DNA from: Amycolatopsis vastitatis
GTDB taxonomy: Bacteria > Actinomycetota > Actinomycetes > Mycobacteriales > Pseudonocardiaceae
Assembly: GCF_002234595.1 (NCBI RefSeq)
Contig: NZ_NMUL01000038.1
Location: forward strand, 124,001 to 188,000
DNA: 64,000 bases
Direction of reading: 5' to 3'
The position numbers and the translations under genes are program-made. Under the pieces are notes generated by a model that had not been told where the DNA came from, ran no database searches, and worked only from the letters and a program-made list of their open reading frames with translations. Below, piece by piece: positions 50,649 to 59,213 of this stretch (positions are counted from its first letter, which is position 1; the number at the start of each line of letters is the position of its first letter).

Positions 50649-50685
50649 CATAACTCGGTTATGTCTCCATGTATAACAGGGTTAT
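50649..50685. promoter_or_regulatory. Two TetR operators between carotenoid oxygenase and tetR
   Basis: CATAAC-tcg-GTTATG (50649-50663) and ATAAC-agg-GTTAT (50673-50685) are perfect small palindromes with the same ATAAC-N3-GTTAT core, centred 23 bp apart. They fill the 73-bp gap between the two divergent starts. Two helical turns between centres allow two dimers on one face of the DNA. Confidence 0.75.
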
Positions 50686-50700
50686 GGGATACTGGCAAGC

Positions 50701-51408
50701 ATGAGCCCGAAACCGCGCGCCTCCGACGTCAAGGCCCGCCTGGTCGAGGCCGCCATCCGGCTGATCGACGACGGCGGCCCCGAAGCCCTGCAGGCGCGGA
50801 AGCTGGCGGCCGAGGTCGGCGTCTCGACGATGGCGGTGTACACGCACTTCGGCGGCATGGCCGCGCTGGTCGACGAGGTCGCGCGCGTCGGCTTCCTGCG
50901 CCTGTCCGAGCGCCTGGCCGAGGCCGGGGAGACCGACGACCCGGTGGCGGACATCTTCACGATGGCCCGCACCTACCGGCAAGCGGTCGCCGAGCAGCCG
51001 CAACTGTTCGCGGTGACGTTCGGCCAGACCGCACCCGGCGGCAAGCGGGCGACGCTGTCCGACCTCACCACCGCGGAAGGCCGCGAAGCCGCCCAGGAGG
51101 GCCTGGAGGCGTTCAGCCACATCGTCCGGGCGACCGAGCGGGCCATCCGGGCGGGCCGGTTCCGGCCGGCGGACGAGTACCAGGCGGCCGCTCAGCTGTG
51201 GAGCGCCCTGCACGGCTTCGTCACGCTCGAGGCTTCCGGCCACTTCGGCCCCGGCGAACAGGGCATAGACCACATTCTGGTACCCCTCGGGATCACCCTC
51301 GCGGTCGGACTCGGGGACACTGTGGAGAGGGCGGGACGCTCGGCCGAGGCCGCGAAGGCGGCTTGGCGGGCGAAGACCCGAAACGCCGGGCAGGGTGATA
51401 ACGAATAA
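50701..51408 (+). CDS. TetR-family regulator with TetR_C_13-like domain
   Basis: A 235-residue regulator starting at ATG 50701. The helix-turn-helix region (residues ~10-55) includes ALQARKLAAEVGVSTMAVYTHFGGMAALVDEVA, and the C-terminal domain includes HIVRATERAIRAGRFRPADEY, typical of the WHG/TetR_C_13 type. It is divergent from the carotenoid oxygenase and probably represses it and itself through the ATAAC-N3-GTTAT sites. Confidence 0.9.
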   Translation: MSPKPRASDVKARLVEAAIRLIDDGGPEALQARKLAAEVGVSTMAVYTHFGGMAALVDEVARVGFLRLSERLAEAGETDDPVADIFTMARTYRQAVAEQPQLFAVTFGQTAPGGKRATLSDLTTAEGREAAQEGLEAFSHIVRATERAIRAGRFRPADEYQAAAQLWSALHGFVTLEASGHFGPGEQGIDHILVPLGITLAVGLGDTVERAGRSAEAAKAAWRAKTRNAGQGDNE

Positions 51409-51485
51409 CCCGGTGAACGGGGCGCGAGGGAACGCGGAGCGGGTGCGCGGCGTCCTTATCGAGGGGCCAGGGGGACGGAGACAGG

Positions 51486-52439
51486 GTGAACGAGCAAAAC
51501 GGGGACGCGGAGCCCGCCAGGGCGGTCGTCGAGGCGGTCCAGGGCGCCCGGCGGTGGCTCAGCCGCCGTTCGGTGCTCATCGCGGGCGCGTCCGGGCTGG
51601 CCGTGACCGGCCTCGCCGTCGGGACCGCGACCGGCACGCTGCCGTTCAGCCAGGCCCTGCAGCGGACGCTGGGCGTCACGTCGTCGAACCCGACGACCCA
51701 GCTGGGCAGCACCCGCGTCGAGCGCGTCTACTCCGCGGCCCGCGGCCGGATGGTCGACCTGGTGTTCATCCTGCCGTCGAAGACCCCGCCGAAGGGGCTG
51801 CCGATGTCGCTCGCGCTGCACGGCCTGCACGGCAACGCCCGCAGCGCCGTGCCCACCGGCACGCTCAAGCAGCTCGCCAGCGACGTCGCCCGCAAGGCCG
51901 TCCCGGCGTTCGGCTTCGTGGCCGTCGACGGCGGCGACAACTACTGGCACCAGGTGCACCCGGGCGACGACCCGATGGCGATGCTGCTGGAGGAGGTCCC
52001 GCAGTGGCTGCGCGCCCGCGGCTTCGCCGGCCCGACCGGCCAGCCGTTCGCCTGCACGGGCATGTCGATGGGCGGGTTCGGCGCGCTGGTCTACACGCGC
52101 CGCCGGGTCGAGCGGCGCCAGCCGCCGGCCGCCGTCGCGACGCTGGCCCCGGCGCTGATCACGTCGTGGGACGAGATGGCCAAGCGGCACATCTTCACCG
52201 GCCTCCAGGACTGGACCGCGCTCGACCCCCTGCGGCACATCGACGAGACGAAGAGCGTGGCCAACGGCATCTGGTGCGGCACGGAGGACTCGTTCATCAC
52301 CGGCGTCCGCCGCTACATCGAGGCGGCGCACCCGGCGGTGGCGCACACGGCGCACGGCAAGCACGGCGACTCGTTCAACCGGACGGTGGTGCCCAGCCTG
52401 ATCAGCTTCCTCGGCAAGCACGTCCCCCGCGCCGACTGA
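51486..52439 (+). CDS. Exported alpha/beta esterase (esterase D-like)
   Basis: A 317-residue esterase starting at GTG 51486. RRWLSRRSVLIAGASGLAVTG is a probable twin-arginine or N-terminal anchor sequence. SLALHGLHGNARS (oxyanion loop) and CTGMSMGGFGAL (GMSMGG elbow with the nucleophile) are seen; the His is likely in AHGKHGDSFN near the C-terminus. Related to the esterase D/mycolyltransferase-like fold; the substrate is unknown. Confidence 0.8.
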   Translation: MNEQNGDAEPARAVVEAVQGARRWLSRRSVLIAGASGLAVTGLAVGTATGTLPFSQALQRTLGVTSSNPTTQLGSTRVERVYSAARGRMVDLVFILPSKTPPKGLPMSLALHGLHGNARSAVPTGTLKQLASDVARKAVPAFGFVAVDGGDNYWHQVHPGDDPMAMLLEEVPQWLRARGFAGPTGQPFACTGMSMGGFGALVYTRRRVERRQPPAAVATLAPALITSWDEMAKRHIFTGLQDWTALDPLRHIDETKSVANGIWCGTEDSFITGVRRYIEAAHPAVAHTAHGKHGDSFNRTVVPSLISFLGKHVPRAD

Positions 52440-52455
52440 GACCCGCGCCGGCCCG

Positions 52456-53376
52456 TCAGCGGGCGAAGTGGACGCGGGTCGTCGTGCGGCCCGGGACCCA
52501 GTACGTGCGGACCAGGTCGGCGAGCCGGTTCACCAGCAGCAGGCCGCGGCCGCCCAGGGTCGTCGGCGACGGCGGGATGCGGCCGGCCAGTGGCTCGGCG
52601 ATCGTCCCGCCGTCGCTCACCTCGCCGACCACCTGCGACGGCTCCGCCCACAGCCGCAGCACGCCGGTCCCGCCGCCGTAGAGCACGCTGTTCGTGGTCA
52701 GCTCGGCGATGGCCAGGGCGAAGTCGTCCCGCCGCGGCCGGCGCAGGCCGTGCCGCGCGGCCCAGATCTCCGCGAAACCGCGCAACGACCCCAGCTGCCC
52801 CAGGTCGAACCGGCGCTCGACGACCCCCGCCGGCGGCACGAGCGGCCGCGTGAAGTCCCTGCGCACGCCGTCGGGGTCGAAGCGCGGGCTGACGAACGGC
52901 CCGGCCAGGCCCCACAGCTCCGGGTGCGTGCGTTCGGCGTCGGCCAGGACCGGCGGCGGCAGCGCCCCGACGTCGTACGGGCAGAGGACGGCCAGGTCGC
53001 GGCCCGCGAAGGCGTTGTTGATGAGCGCTTCGTGCACCACGCACGCGGGATATTCGACGTCGCTGCGGCCGGCCCAGATCGGCTCGCCCACGATCCGCAC
53101 CGGGCCCGCGTGCCCGCCGGCGAAGGCGTGCAGAACCGACGGCAGGATGGCCCCGGGGTTGCGGCCCGCCTGCTGCATGTCGATCAGGCGGACTTCGTTC
53201 GCGCGGTCTTCCAGCGCCTTCTCGATGAGCAGCAGGTTGCGGCCGGGGACGGCGACAGCCACCGGCTCACCGCGGTCGAGACCTTCGAGGAGGAACGGAA
53301 CGACACCGTCGACGTACTCGGTGTCACCGCGATAGAAGAGCGCCGGATGCCGGAACGGCCTGAGGGCATCTACCAC
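52456..53376 (-). CDS. MEDS-domain anti-sigma regulatory factor-like protein
   Basis: A 306-residue protein starting at GTG 53376. The N-terminal ~160 residues form a MEDS domain (FRHPALFYRGDTEYVDGVVPFL, CPYDVGALPP). The C-terminal ~130 residues are an RsbW-like HATPase domain with DDFALAIAELTTNSVLYGGG (N box) and LGGRGLLLVNRLADLV (G box). Combining both suggests a sensor that binds anti-anti-sigma or sigma partners. No partner is encoded alongside. Confidence 0.85.
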   Translation of the reverse strand: MVDALRPFRHPALFYRGDTEYVDGVVPFLLEGLDRGEPVAVAVPGRNLLLIEKALEDRANEVRLIDMQQAGRNPGAILPSVLHAFAGGHAGPVRIVGEPIWAGRSDVEYPACVVHEALINNAFAGRDLAVLCPYDVGALPPPVLADAERTHPELWGLAGPFVSPRFDPDGVRRDFTRPLVPPAGVVERRFDLGQLGSLRGFAEIWAARHGLRRPRRDDFALAIAELTTNSVLYGGGTGVLRLWAEPSQVVGEVSDGGTIAEPLAGRIPPSPTTLGGRGLLLVNRLADLVRTYWVPGRTTTRVHFAR

Positions 53377-53429
53377 GCAAGCGGCTTACCCCACCATCGG
53401 CCGGTTCAAACGCGGCTGATGGCGGGAAT

Positions 53430-53843
53430 TCACTCCACCCAACGGCCCACGACGGAGATCAGCCAGAAGCCGACCATGGTCGCGAGGGCGAACAGCAGCA
53501 CCCAGTTGAACAGCTGACGCCGCGCGGTCACCCCACGGGCCTGCCACAGGCCGTAGCCCGCGACGACGAACAACGGGACGGGAATCAGCGGCAAGGGCGA
53601 CAACCGCGCCACCACGGCCACGACGCACGTGCCGGTGAACACGGCCAGCATGCCCATCAGCACGCGGTTCAGCCACGGGTACCGGTCGACGACCGACGCG
53701 ATCACGCGCTCGCTCAGCTCACGGAACCCCAGCACCGTCCCCGCCGGGGCATCCCCGGTGGGCACCGGGGCCGGTGGCGGGGGCGCCTGCACGCCTCCGC
53801 CGGAGGCGGTGCCCCCGGGACCCGGGAAAGAGTCAGCAGTCAT
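53430..53843 (-). CDS. Small membrane protein
   Basis: A 137-residue protein starting at ATG 53843. A Gly/Pro-rich N-terminus (GGVQAPPPPAPVPTGD) is followed by LSERVIASVVDRYPWLNRVL and three hydrophobic segments. No family was recognised. Isolated between an RsbW-like gene and clpX. Confidence 0.6.
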   Translation of the reverse strand: MTADSFPGPGGTASGGGVQAPPPPAPVPTGDAPAGTVLGFRELSERVIASVVDRYPWLNRVLMGMLAVFTGTCVVAVVARLSPLPLIPVPLFVVAGYGLWQARGVTARRQLFNWVLLFALATMVGFWLISVVGRWVE

Positions 53844-53860
53844 TCAGCTTTCCTGTCGGG

Positions 53861-53986
53861 TCTCCGGGCCCGTGCGGCCCGGAGAGTGCGCTAGTGCATG
53901 GCGACGATCCGGCGAAGCCAACCACACCCGAACCCGGCCCGGCCGACAGGCCCCGCGATCGCGCCGCCCAGGGCGACGCGATCGCG
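53861..53986 (-). terminator. Two strong hairpins after clpX
   Basis: CGCGATCGCG occurs at 53954-53963 and again at 53977-53986, forming a stem with an inner GCCC/GGGC pairing, 38 nt after the clpX stop. Further on, TCTCCGGGCC (53861-53870) and GGCCCGGAGA (53876-53885) form a perfect 10-bp stem. Both probably end transcripts from clpX; CGCGATCGCG is itself self-complementary and contains the GCGATCGC octamer. Confidence 0.65.
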
Positions 53987-54023
53987 GACGCGGGTTCGCC
54001 GACAGACATCGTGACGCTCCGGG

Positions 54024-55319
54024 TCAGGCCGACTTCTCGCCGCGCTCACTGCGCGCGCGCCGCGTCGGCTGCCGGGCGACGATCGTCGGGTTCACGTTCT
54101 CCCGGACCGTCTGCTCGGTGATGACGACCTTCGCCACGTCGTCGCGGCTCGGGATGTCGTACATGACCGGCTGCAGCACCTCTTCCATGATGGCGCGCAG
54201 CCCGCGGGCACCCGTGCCCCGCAGGACCGCCTGGTCGGCGATGGCCTCGAGCGCGGTCTTGGTGAACTCGAGCTCGACGTTGTCCATCTCGAAGAGCTTC
54301 TTGTACTGCTTCACCAGGGCGTTGCGCGGCTGGGTGAGGATGCTGACCAGCGATTCCTTGTCCAGGTGGTTGACCGTCGCCACGACCGGGAGCCGGCCGA
54401 TGAACTCCGGGATCAGCCCGAACTTGATCAGGTCCTCCGGCATCGTGTCGGAGAAGACGTCGCTCTCCTCGATCTCGGACTTCGTGCGGATCTCCGCGCC
54501 GAAGCCGAGGCCGCGCTTGCCGACCCGCTCGTTGATGATCTTCTCCAGCCCGGCGAACGCGCCGGCCACGATGAACAGCACGTTCGTCGTGTCGATCTGG
54601 ATGAACTCCTGGTGCGGGTGCTTCCGGCCGCCCTGCGGCGGCACGGAGGCGGTCGTGCCCTCGAGAATCTTCAGCAGCGCCTGCTGGACGCCCTCGCCGG
54701 AGACGTCCCGGGTGATCGAGGGGTTTTCGCTCTTGCGGGCGATCTTGTCGACCTCGTCGATGTAGATGATCCCGGTCTCGGCCCGCTTGACGTCGTAGTC
54801 CGCCGCCTGGATGAGCTTGAGCAGGATGTTCTCGACGTCTTCGCCGACGTAACCGGCCTCGGTGAGCGCCGTGGCGTCCGCGATCGCGAACGGCACGTTC
54901 AGCAGCTTCGCGAGCGTCTGCGCGAGGTAGGTCTTACCGCACCCGGTGGGGCCGAGCATCAGGATGTTCGACTTGGCGAGCTCGACCGACTCCTCCTTGG
55001 AGTCCTTCGGCCCGGCCTTGTCGTCCGCCTGGATCCGCTTGTAGTGGTTGTAGACCGCTACCGCGAGGGTCCGCTTGGCGTCTTCCTGGCCGATGATGTA
55101 CTGCTCGAGGAACTCGTGGATGTCGGCGGGCTTGGGCAGCTCGTCGAGCTTGACGTCGCCGGCCTCGGCCAGCTCCTCCTCGATGATCTCATTGCAGAGG
55201 TCGATGCACTCATCGCAGATGTAGACCCCGGGGCCGGCAATGAGCTTCTTCACCTGCTTCTGGCTCTTCCCGCAGAAAGAACACTTCAGCAGGTCTCCGC
55301 CGTCACCGATCCGTGCCAT
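54024..55319 (-). CDS. clpX: ATP-dependent Clp protease ATPase subunit ClpX
   Basis: The unfoldase that feeds substrates to ClpP. The 431-residue protein has the C4 zinc domain (LLKCSFCGKSQKQV and YICDECIDLC), NILMLGPTGCGKTYLAQ (Walker A), GIIYIDEVDKIARK (Walker B), the GxRGL sensor-2 region ARGLRAIMEEV, and the pore-loop region GAFAGL-like AGAFAGLEKI. Start ATG 55319. It stands 232 nt after clpP2 with a terminator between, so it likely has its own promoter. Confidence 0.98.
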   Translation of the reverse strand: MARIGDGGDLLKCSFCGKSQKQVKKLIAGPGVYICDECIDLCNEIIEEELAEAGDVKLDELPKPADIHEFLEQYIIGQEDAKRTLAVAVYNHYKRIQADDKAGPKDSKEESVELAKSNILMLGPTGCGKTYLAQTLAKLLNVPFAIADATALTEAGYVGEDVENILLKLIQAADYDVKRAETGIIYIDEVDKIARKSENPSITRDVSGEGVQQALLKILEGTTASVPPQGGRKHPHQEFIQIDTTNVLFIVAGAFAGLEKIINERVGKRGLGFGAEIRTKSEIEESDVFSDTMPEDLIKFGLIPEFIGRLPVVATVNHLDKESLVSILTQPRNALVKQYKKLFEMDNVELEFTKTALEAIADQAVLRGTGARGLRAIMEEVLQPVMYDIPSRDDVAKVVITEQTVRENVNPTIVARQPTRRARSERGEKSA

Positions 55320-55506
55320 GGCCGTTGACCTCGTCCCCTCCGGCGCGGGTTTCCACGCCTGACTGTGTTGCGACGGTGCGGCCCTGCCGCACTGTGGATA
55401 CGAGCGGGGCCTCACGCATTGCCACTGACGGTACCCGTCCGATGCCGTGAGCGGGAACACCCACGGGCTTCGGGCAGCACGTCAGAGGACGACCCTAAAC
55501 CAGGAT

Positions 55507-55540
55507 GCCGGTGTGTGTCGTCTTCTCGGCACACACCGGC
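55507..55540 (-). terminator. Terminator after clpP1-clpP2
   Basis: GCCGGTGTGTG (55507-55517) pairs perfectly with CACACACCGGC (55530-55540), 12 nt beyond the clpP2 stop. It separates clpP1-clpP2 from clpX. Confidence 0.75.
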
Positions 55541-55551
55541 CCGGCGGATCG

Positions 55552-56205
55552 CTACAGAGCCGACGCCTTGCGGTACGGCAGCACCTCGTCGATGATGCCG
55601 TACGCCTTGGCCTCCTCGGCCGTCAGGATCTTGTCGCGCTCGATGTCGGTCCGGATCTGGTCCGGGTCCTTGTTCGTGTGCTTGGCCAGGATGACCTCCA
55701 TCTGGCGCCGCACCCGCTGGATCTCGTTCGCCTGGATCTCCAGGTCGGAGACCTGGCCGTAGGTGCCCTCGGTGGCCGGCTGGTGGATCAGCACGCGCGA
55801 GTTCGGCAGCGCGTAGCGCTTGCCCGGCGTGCCGGCCGCCAGGAGCACCGCGGCCGCCGAGGCGGCCTGGCCCAGGCAGTACGTCTGGATGTCCGGGCGG
55901 ACGAACTGCATGGTGTCGTAGATCGCCATCAGCGAGGTGAACGAGCCACCCGGCGAGTTGATGTAGACCAGGATGTCGCGGTCCGGGTCCTCGTGCTCGA
56001 GGTGCAGCAGCTGGGCCATCACGTCGTTGGCCGACGCGTCGTCCACCTGCACGCCGAGGAAGATGACCCGCTCTTCGTACAGCTTGTTGTACGGGTTCGA
56101 CTCTTTGACGCCGTAGCTGGTGCGCTCGACGTAGGACGGCAGAATGTACCGCGACTGGGGGATGTTCGGGGCCCGGAAGTCACCCGGGAGCCTGAAGTTG
56201 CTCAT
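55552..56205 (-). CDS. clpP2: ATP-dependent Clp protease proteolytic subunit ClpP2
   Basis: A 217-residue serine peptidase subunit. VKESNPYNKLYEERVIFLGVQVDD, INSPGGSFTSLMAIYDTM, GQAASAAAVLL (catalytic Ser) and VLIHQPATEG (catalytic His) match mycobacterial ClpP2. ClpP1 and ClpP2 assemble into one mixed tetradecamer and only together are active. The start ATG 56205 lies 25 nt after clpP1, one operon. Confidence 0.97.
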   Translation of the reverse strand: MSNFRLPGDFRAPNIPQSRYILPSYVERTSYGVKESNPYNKLYEERVIFLGVQVDDASANDVMAQLLHLEHEDPDRDILVYINSPGGSFTSLMAIYDTMQFVRPDIQTYCLGQAASAAAVLLAAGTPGKRYALPNSRVLIHQPATEGTYGQVSDLEIQANEIQRVRRQMEVILAKHTNKDPDQIRTDIERDKILTAEEAKAYGIIDEVLPYRKASAL

Positions 56206-56230
56206 CGAAAGTCTCCTTGGTGCTTCGGGC

Positions 56231-56836
56231 TCAGCGGGAGCCCGCGCGGGCGATGTCGGCGGTCAGGACGTGGTCCACGAACCCGTAGTCCTTCGCCTCC
56301 TGGGCGGTGAACCAGCGGTCGCGGTCGCCGTCCTTGATGATCTGCTCGACCGTCTGCCCGGTCTGGTCCGCGGTGATCCGGGCCAGTTCCTGCTTCCACT
56401 TGTTGAACAGGTCGGCCTGGATCGCGATGTCCGACGCCGTACCGCCCACACCGGCCGACGGCTGGTGCATCAGGATGCGCGCGTGCGGCAGCGCGTAGCG
56501 CTTGCCGGGCGTGCCCGAGGAGAGCAGGAACTGCCCCATCGAGGCCGCCATGCCCATCGCGTAGGTCGCGACGTCCGGGCGGATCAGCTGCATGGTGTCG
56601 TAGATGGCGAACCCGGCGGTGACCGAGCCACCCGGCGAGTTGATGTAGAAGCGGATGTCGGACTCGGCGTCGTCCGCGTCGAGCAGCAACAGCTGCGCGG
56701 TGATCCGGTTGGCGATCTCGTCGTTGACCTCGGAGCCGAGGACGACGATGCGCTCCTGGAGCAACCGCTCGAACACCGAGTCGGTGAGGGTGAGCCCTGC
56801 GGTACCGGTCCGCGCCTCGGGCGTGTGCTGCGTCAC
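56231..56836 (-). CDS. clpP1: ATP-dependent Clp protease proteolytic subunit ClpP1
   Basis: A 201-residue ClpP subunit with LTDSVFERLLQERIVVLGSEV, INSPGGSVTAGFAIYDTMQ, MGMAASMGQFLL (catalytic Ser), RILMHQPSAG (His) and GDRDRWFTAQEAKDYGFVD, matching ClpP1. GTG 56836 is chosen because upstream codons run into the tig terminator. First gene of clpP1-clpP2, downstream of tig. Confidence 0.96.
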   Translation of the reverse strand: MTQHTPEARTGTAGLTLTDSVFERLLQERIVVLGSEVNDEIANRITAQLLLLDADDAESDIRFYINSPGGSVTAGFAIYDTMQLIRPDVATYAMGMAASMGQFLLSSGTPGKRYALPHARILMHQPSAGVGGTASDIAIQADLFNKWKQELARITADQTGQTVEQIIKDGDRDRWFTAQEAKDYGFVDHVLTADIARAGSR

Positions 56837-56923
56837 GTCTGCCTGCCTTTTCGCCGGCGGCGGCCCGGTGCTGACGGCCACCGCTGTCGTTTCAGATGCT
56901 TGAGATCTTGTAACCGACCCTAA

Positions 56924-56965
56924 CGAACTTGGGCGGCGCGGAATGCCCGACACCGCCCAAGTTCG
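56924..56965 (-). terminator. Terminator after tig
   Basis: CGAACTTGGGCGG (56924-56936) and CCGCCCAAGTTCG (56953-56965) form a perfect 13-bp stem, 9 nt beyond the tig stop. It isolates tig from the clpP1 promoter. Confidence 0.8.
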
Positions 56966-56974
56966 CTCACAGCT

Positions 56975-58354
56975 TCACTCCGCCGGAGTCTTGGCCGTTT
57001 CGTCGGTGACCTGCGTCTCCTCGGCTGCCGGCTCCTCGGTGCCGAACAGCTCCGAGAGGTCGACCTCGGCGCCGGAGCCGTCGGTCACGGTGGTCTTGCG
57101 GACCACGGACGCGAGGGCCTTGCCGCGCCGGACGTCGGCGTAGATCGCGGTCAGCTGGCCCGACTGCTGGGCACGCTGGACGTACTCGTCCGGGCTGATC
57201 CCGAAGCGCTGGGCCTGGTAGATGATCCGCTCGGTGAGCTCGCCGTCGTTGACCGACACCTCTTCCTTGTCGGCGATGGTGTCCAGCAGCAGCTGCGTGC
57301 GGACGGCCTTCTCCGACTCGGTGCGGGTCTCCGCGTCGAACTCCTCGAGCGTGCGGCCCTCGGCCTCGAGGGCCTGCGCGAACTGGGCCTCGTCGTGGTC
57401 GAACGGGTGGATCGCGTCGTGCTTGCGGTTCTCGATCTCGGCGTCGAGGACCTTCTCCGGGATCGGCACCTCGGTGCGCTCCAGGAGCTCGTCGAGGACC
57501 TTGTCGCGGGCTTGGACGCCCTGCTGCATTTTCTTGACGCGGGCGAGGCGCTCGCGCAGGTCGTTCTTGAGTTCTTCGATCGTGTCGAACTCGCTGGCCA
57601 TCTGGGCGAACTCGTCGTCCGCCTCGGGCAGCTCGCGCTGCTTGACCGACTGGACGGTGACGGTCACCTCGGCGTCCTTGCCGGCGTGCTCACCGGCGAC
57701 GAGCTGGGTGGTGAACGTCTTCGTGTCGCCGGCGTTCGCGCCGACGATCGCCTCGTCGATGCCGTCCACGAGCTGGCCGGAGCCGATCTCGTAGGACAGC
57801 CCCGAGGTGGCGGCCTCCTCGACGGCCTCGCCGTCGACGGTCGCGGCCAGGTCGATCGAGACGAAGTCGCCGTTCTCGGCCGGGCGGTCGACGCCGGTCA
57901 GCGTGCCGAAGCGGGCGCGCAGCTCGTCGAGCTGCTCGTCGACCTCCGCCTCGGTCAGCTCGACGTCGTCGACGGTGATCTCGAAGCCCTCCAGGTCGGG
58001 CAGCTCGATCTCCGGGCGCACGTCGACCTCGGCGGTGAACTCCAGGACGTCGCGGTCCTCGAGCTTGGTGACGTCGAACTCGGGGTTGCCGAGCGTGCGC
58101 ACCTCGTTCGCCCGGACGGCCTCGATGTACTTCGCCGGGATGGCCTCGTTGACGACCTCGTCGAGCACCGGGCCGCGCCCGATCCGGCTTTCCAGGACGC
58201 GAGCGGGCGCCTTGCCGGGCCGGAAGCCCGGGATGCGCACCTGCTGGGCGATCTTGCGGTAGGCGCGGTCGAAGTTCGGCTGAAGCTCGTCGAACGGCAC
58301 CTCGACATTGATCTTCACTCGCGTCGGGCTGAGCTGCTCGACGGTGCTCTTCAA
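56975..58354 (-). CDS. tig: Trigger factor
   Basis: Ribosome-associated chaperone with peptidyl-prolyl isomerase activity. The 459-residue protein has the ribosome-binding N-domain with the signature GFRPGKAPARVLE, an FKBP-like middle domain (about 155-240) and a helical C-domain, then an acidic tail. The start reads TTG (58354) with an excellent GAGGAG ribosome-binding site 8 nt upstream, a rare start codon. Confidence 0.97.
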   Translation of the reverse strand: MKSTVEQLSPTRVKINVEVPFDELQPNFDRAYRKIAQQVRIPGFRPGKAPARVLESRIGRGPVLDEVVNEAIPAKYIEAVRANEVRTLGNPEFDVTKLEDRDVLEFTAEVDVRPEIELPDLEGFEITVDDVELTEAEVDEQLDELRARFGTLTGVDRPAENGDFVSIDLAATVDGEAVEEAATSGLSYEIGSGQLVDGIDEAIVGANAGDTKTFTTQLVAGEHAGKDAEVTVTVQSVKQRELPEADDEFAQMASEFDTIEELKNDLRERLARVKKMQQGVQARDKVLDELLERTEVPIPEKVLDAEIENRKHDAIHPFDHDEAQFAQALEAEGRTLEEFDAETRTESEKAVRTQLLLDTIADKEEVSVNDGELTERIIYQAQRFGISPDEYVQRAQQSGQLTAIYADVRRGKALASVVRKTTVTDGSGAEVDLSELFGTEEPAAEETQVTDETAKTPAE

Positions 58355-58483
58355 GGTCTTCTCCTCGAGCGGTAACGATTGTGCTGGACAATCCTGCGGA
58401 AACGTCCCCTGGTCGCCTTCGGACCGGGACGTCCGAGTCTAGGCCAGTGGCCTCGGCCGCCGGGGCGGGGGCTACCTGCAGCG

Positions 58484-59074
58484 TCAGGCGCCGAGCATCC
58501 GGCCGATCACCCAGCGCATCTGCCCGGTCGCGTGTTCGACCGACCCGCTCGGCTGCACCAGGTGCGACAGCAGCAGCCGGACGATGGCTTCGACGGCGAC
58601 CGTCCATTCCGACGGGCTCAGCCGCACCTCGGGGTAGCACCGGGCGAACACCGCCGCCACGGTGTCGACGGACCGCTCGAGCACCCCCTCGGACCGGGTG
58701 GTGAGCAGCGGGAGGAAGTCGTCGCGGCCGCCCTTCGGGCAGCCGAGCGCGACCACCAGCAGCGGGTTGCCCCTGGCGGCTTCGAGGGTCTGGCCGAACG
58801 CGGCGGTGACGCCGTCGACGGGATGACCCGGGTAGGCGGCGACGACCTCGGTCACTCGCTCGGTGAAGCGGCCGGTCTCACGCAGCACGAGCGCCTCGGC
58901 GAGTTCGGCCTTGGAACCGAGTTCGTTGTACACGGTCTGCCTGCTGACGCCGACGTGCGCGGCCAGCTTGCCCATCGTCACGGCGGCCCAGCCCTCCGCG
59001 GCGATGAGGTCGGACGCCGCGGCCAGCAGCCGTTCCCGGGTGCGCACGGGGGCGGGAGGGGTGGCGACGTTCAC
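58484..59074 (-). CDS. TetR-family regulator, divergent to desaturase-reductase
   Basis: A 196-residue regulator starting at GTG 59074. Helix-turn-helix: RERLLAAASDLIAAEGWAAVTMGKLAAHVGVSRQTVYNELGSK. The C-terminal domain includes TVAAVFARCYPEVRL. It faces the desaturase-reductase gene across 139 bp that contain a GTTTacAAAC palindrome near 59138; this may be its operator. AlkX-like regulators of alkane/fatty-acid oxidation have this arrangement. Confidence 0.88.
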   Translation of the reverse strand: MNVATPPAPVRTRERLLAAASDLIAAEGWAAVTMGKLAAHVGVSRQTVYNELGSKAELAEALVLRETGRFTERVTEVVAAYPGHPVDGVTAAFGQTLEAARGNPLLVVALGCPKGGRDDFLPLLTTRSEGVLERSVDTVAAVFARCYPEVRLSPSEWTVAVEAIVRLLLSHLVQPSGSVEHATGQMRWVIGRMLGA

Positions 59075-59213
59075 AAGGCAAGCTTACCCGCCGCTTGCAT
59101 TCAGGCTGGCGGACACCTTTTTTCGAAGCCTGCCAGAACGTTTACAAACATCCCGGGGTTGTCTACGGTGACTCCCGCCTCGCCAGGAGCTTCTCGACCG
59201 AGGAGACCGCTCG

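Noticed and set aside
53954..53986. Restriction or HIP1-like octamer with special function
   Set aside because: The two GCGATCGC copies are better explained as hairpin arms after clpX; no wider pattern was seen.
56837..56923. ClgR operator upstream of clpP1
   Set aside because: Expected in actinobacteria, but no clear palindromic site could be picked out by eye from the GC-rich sequence.
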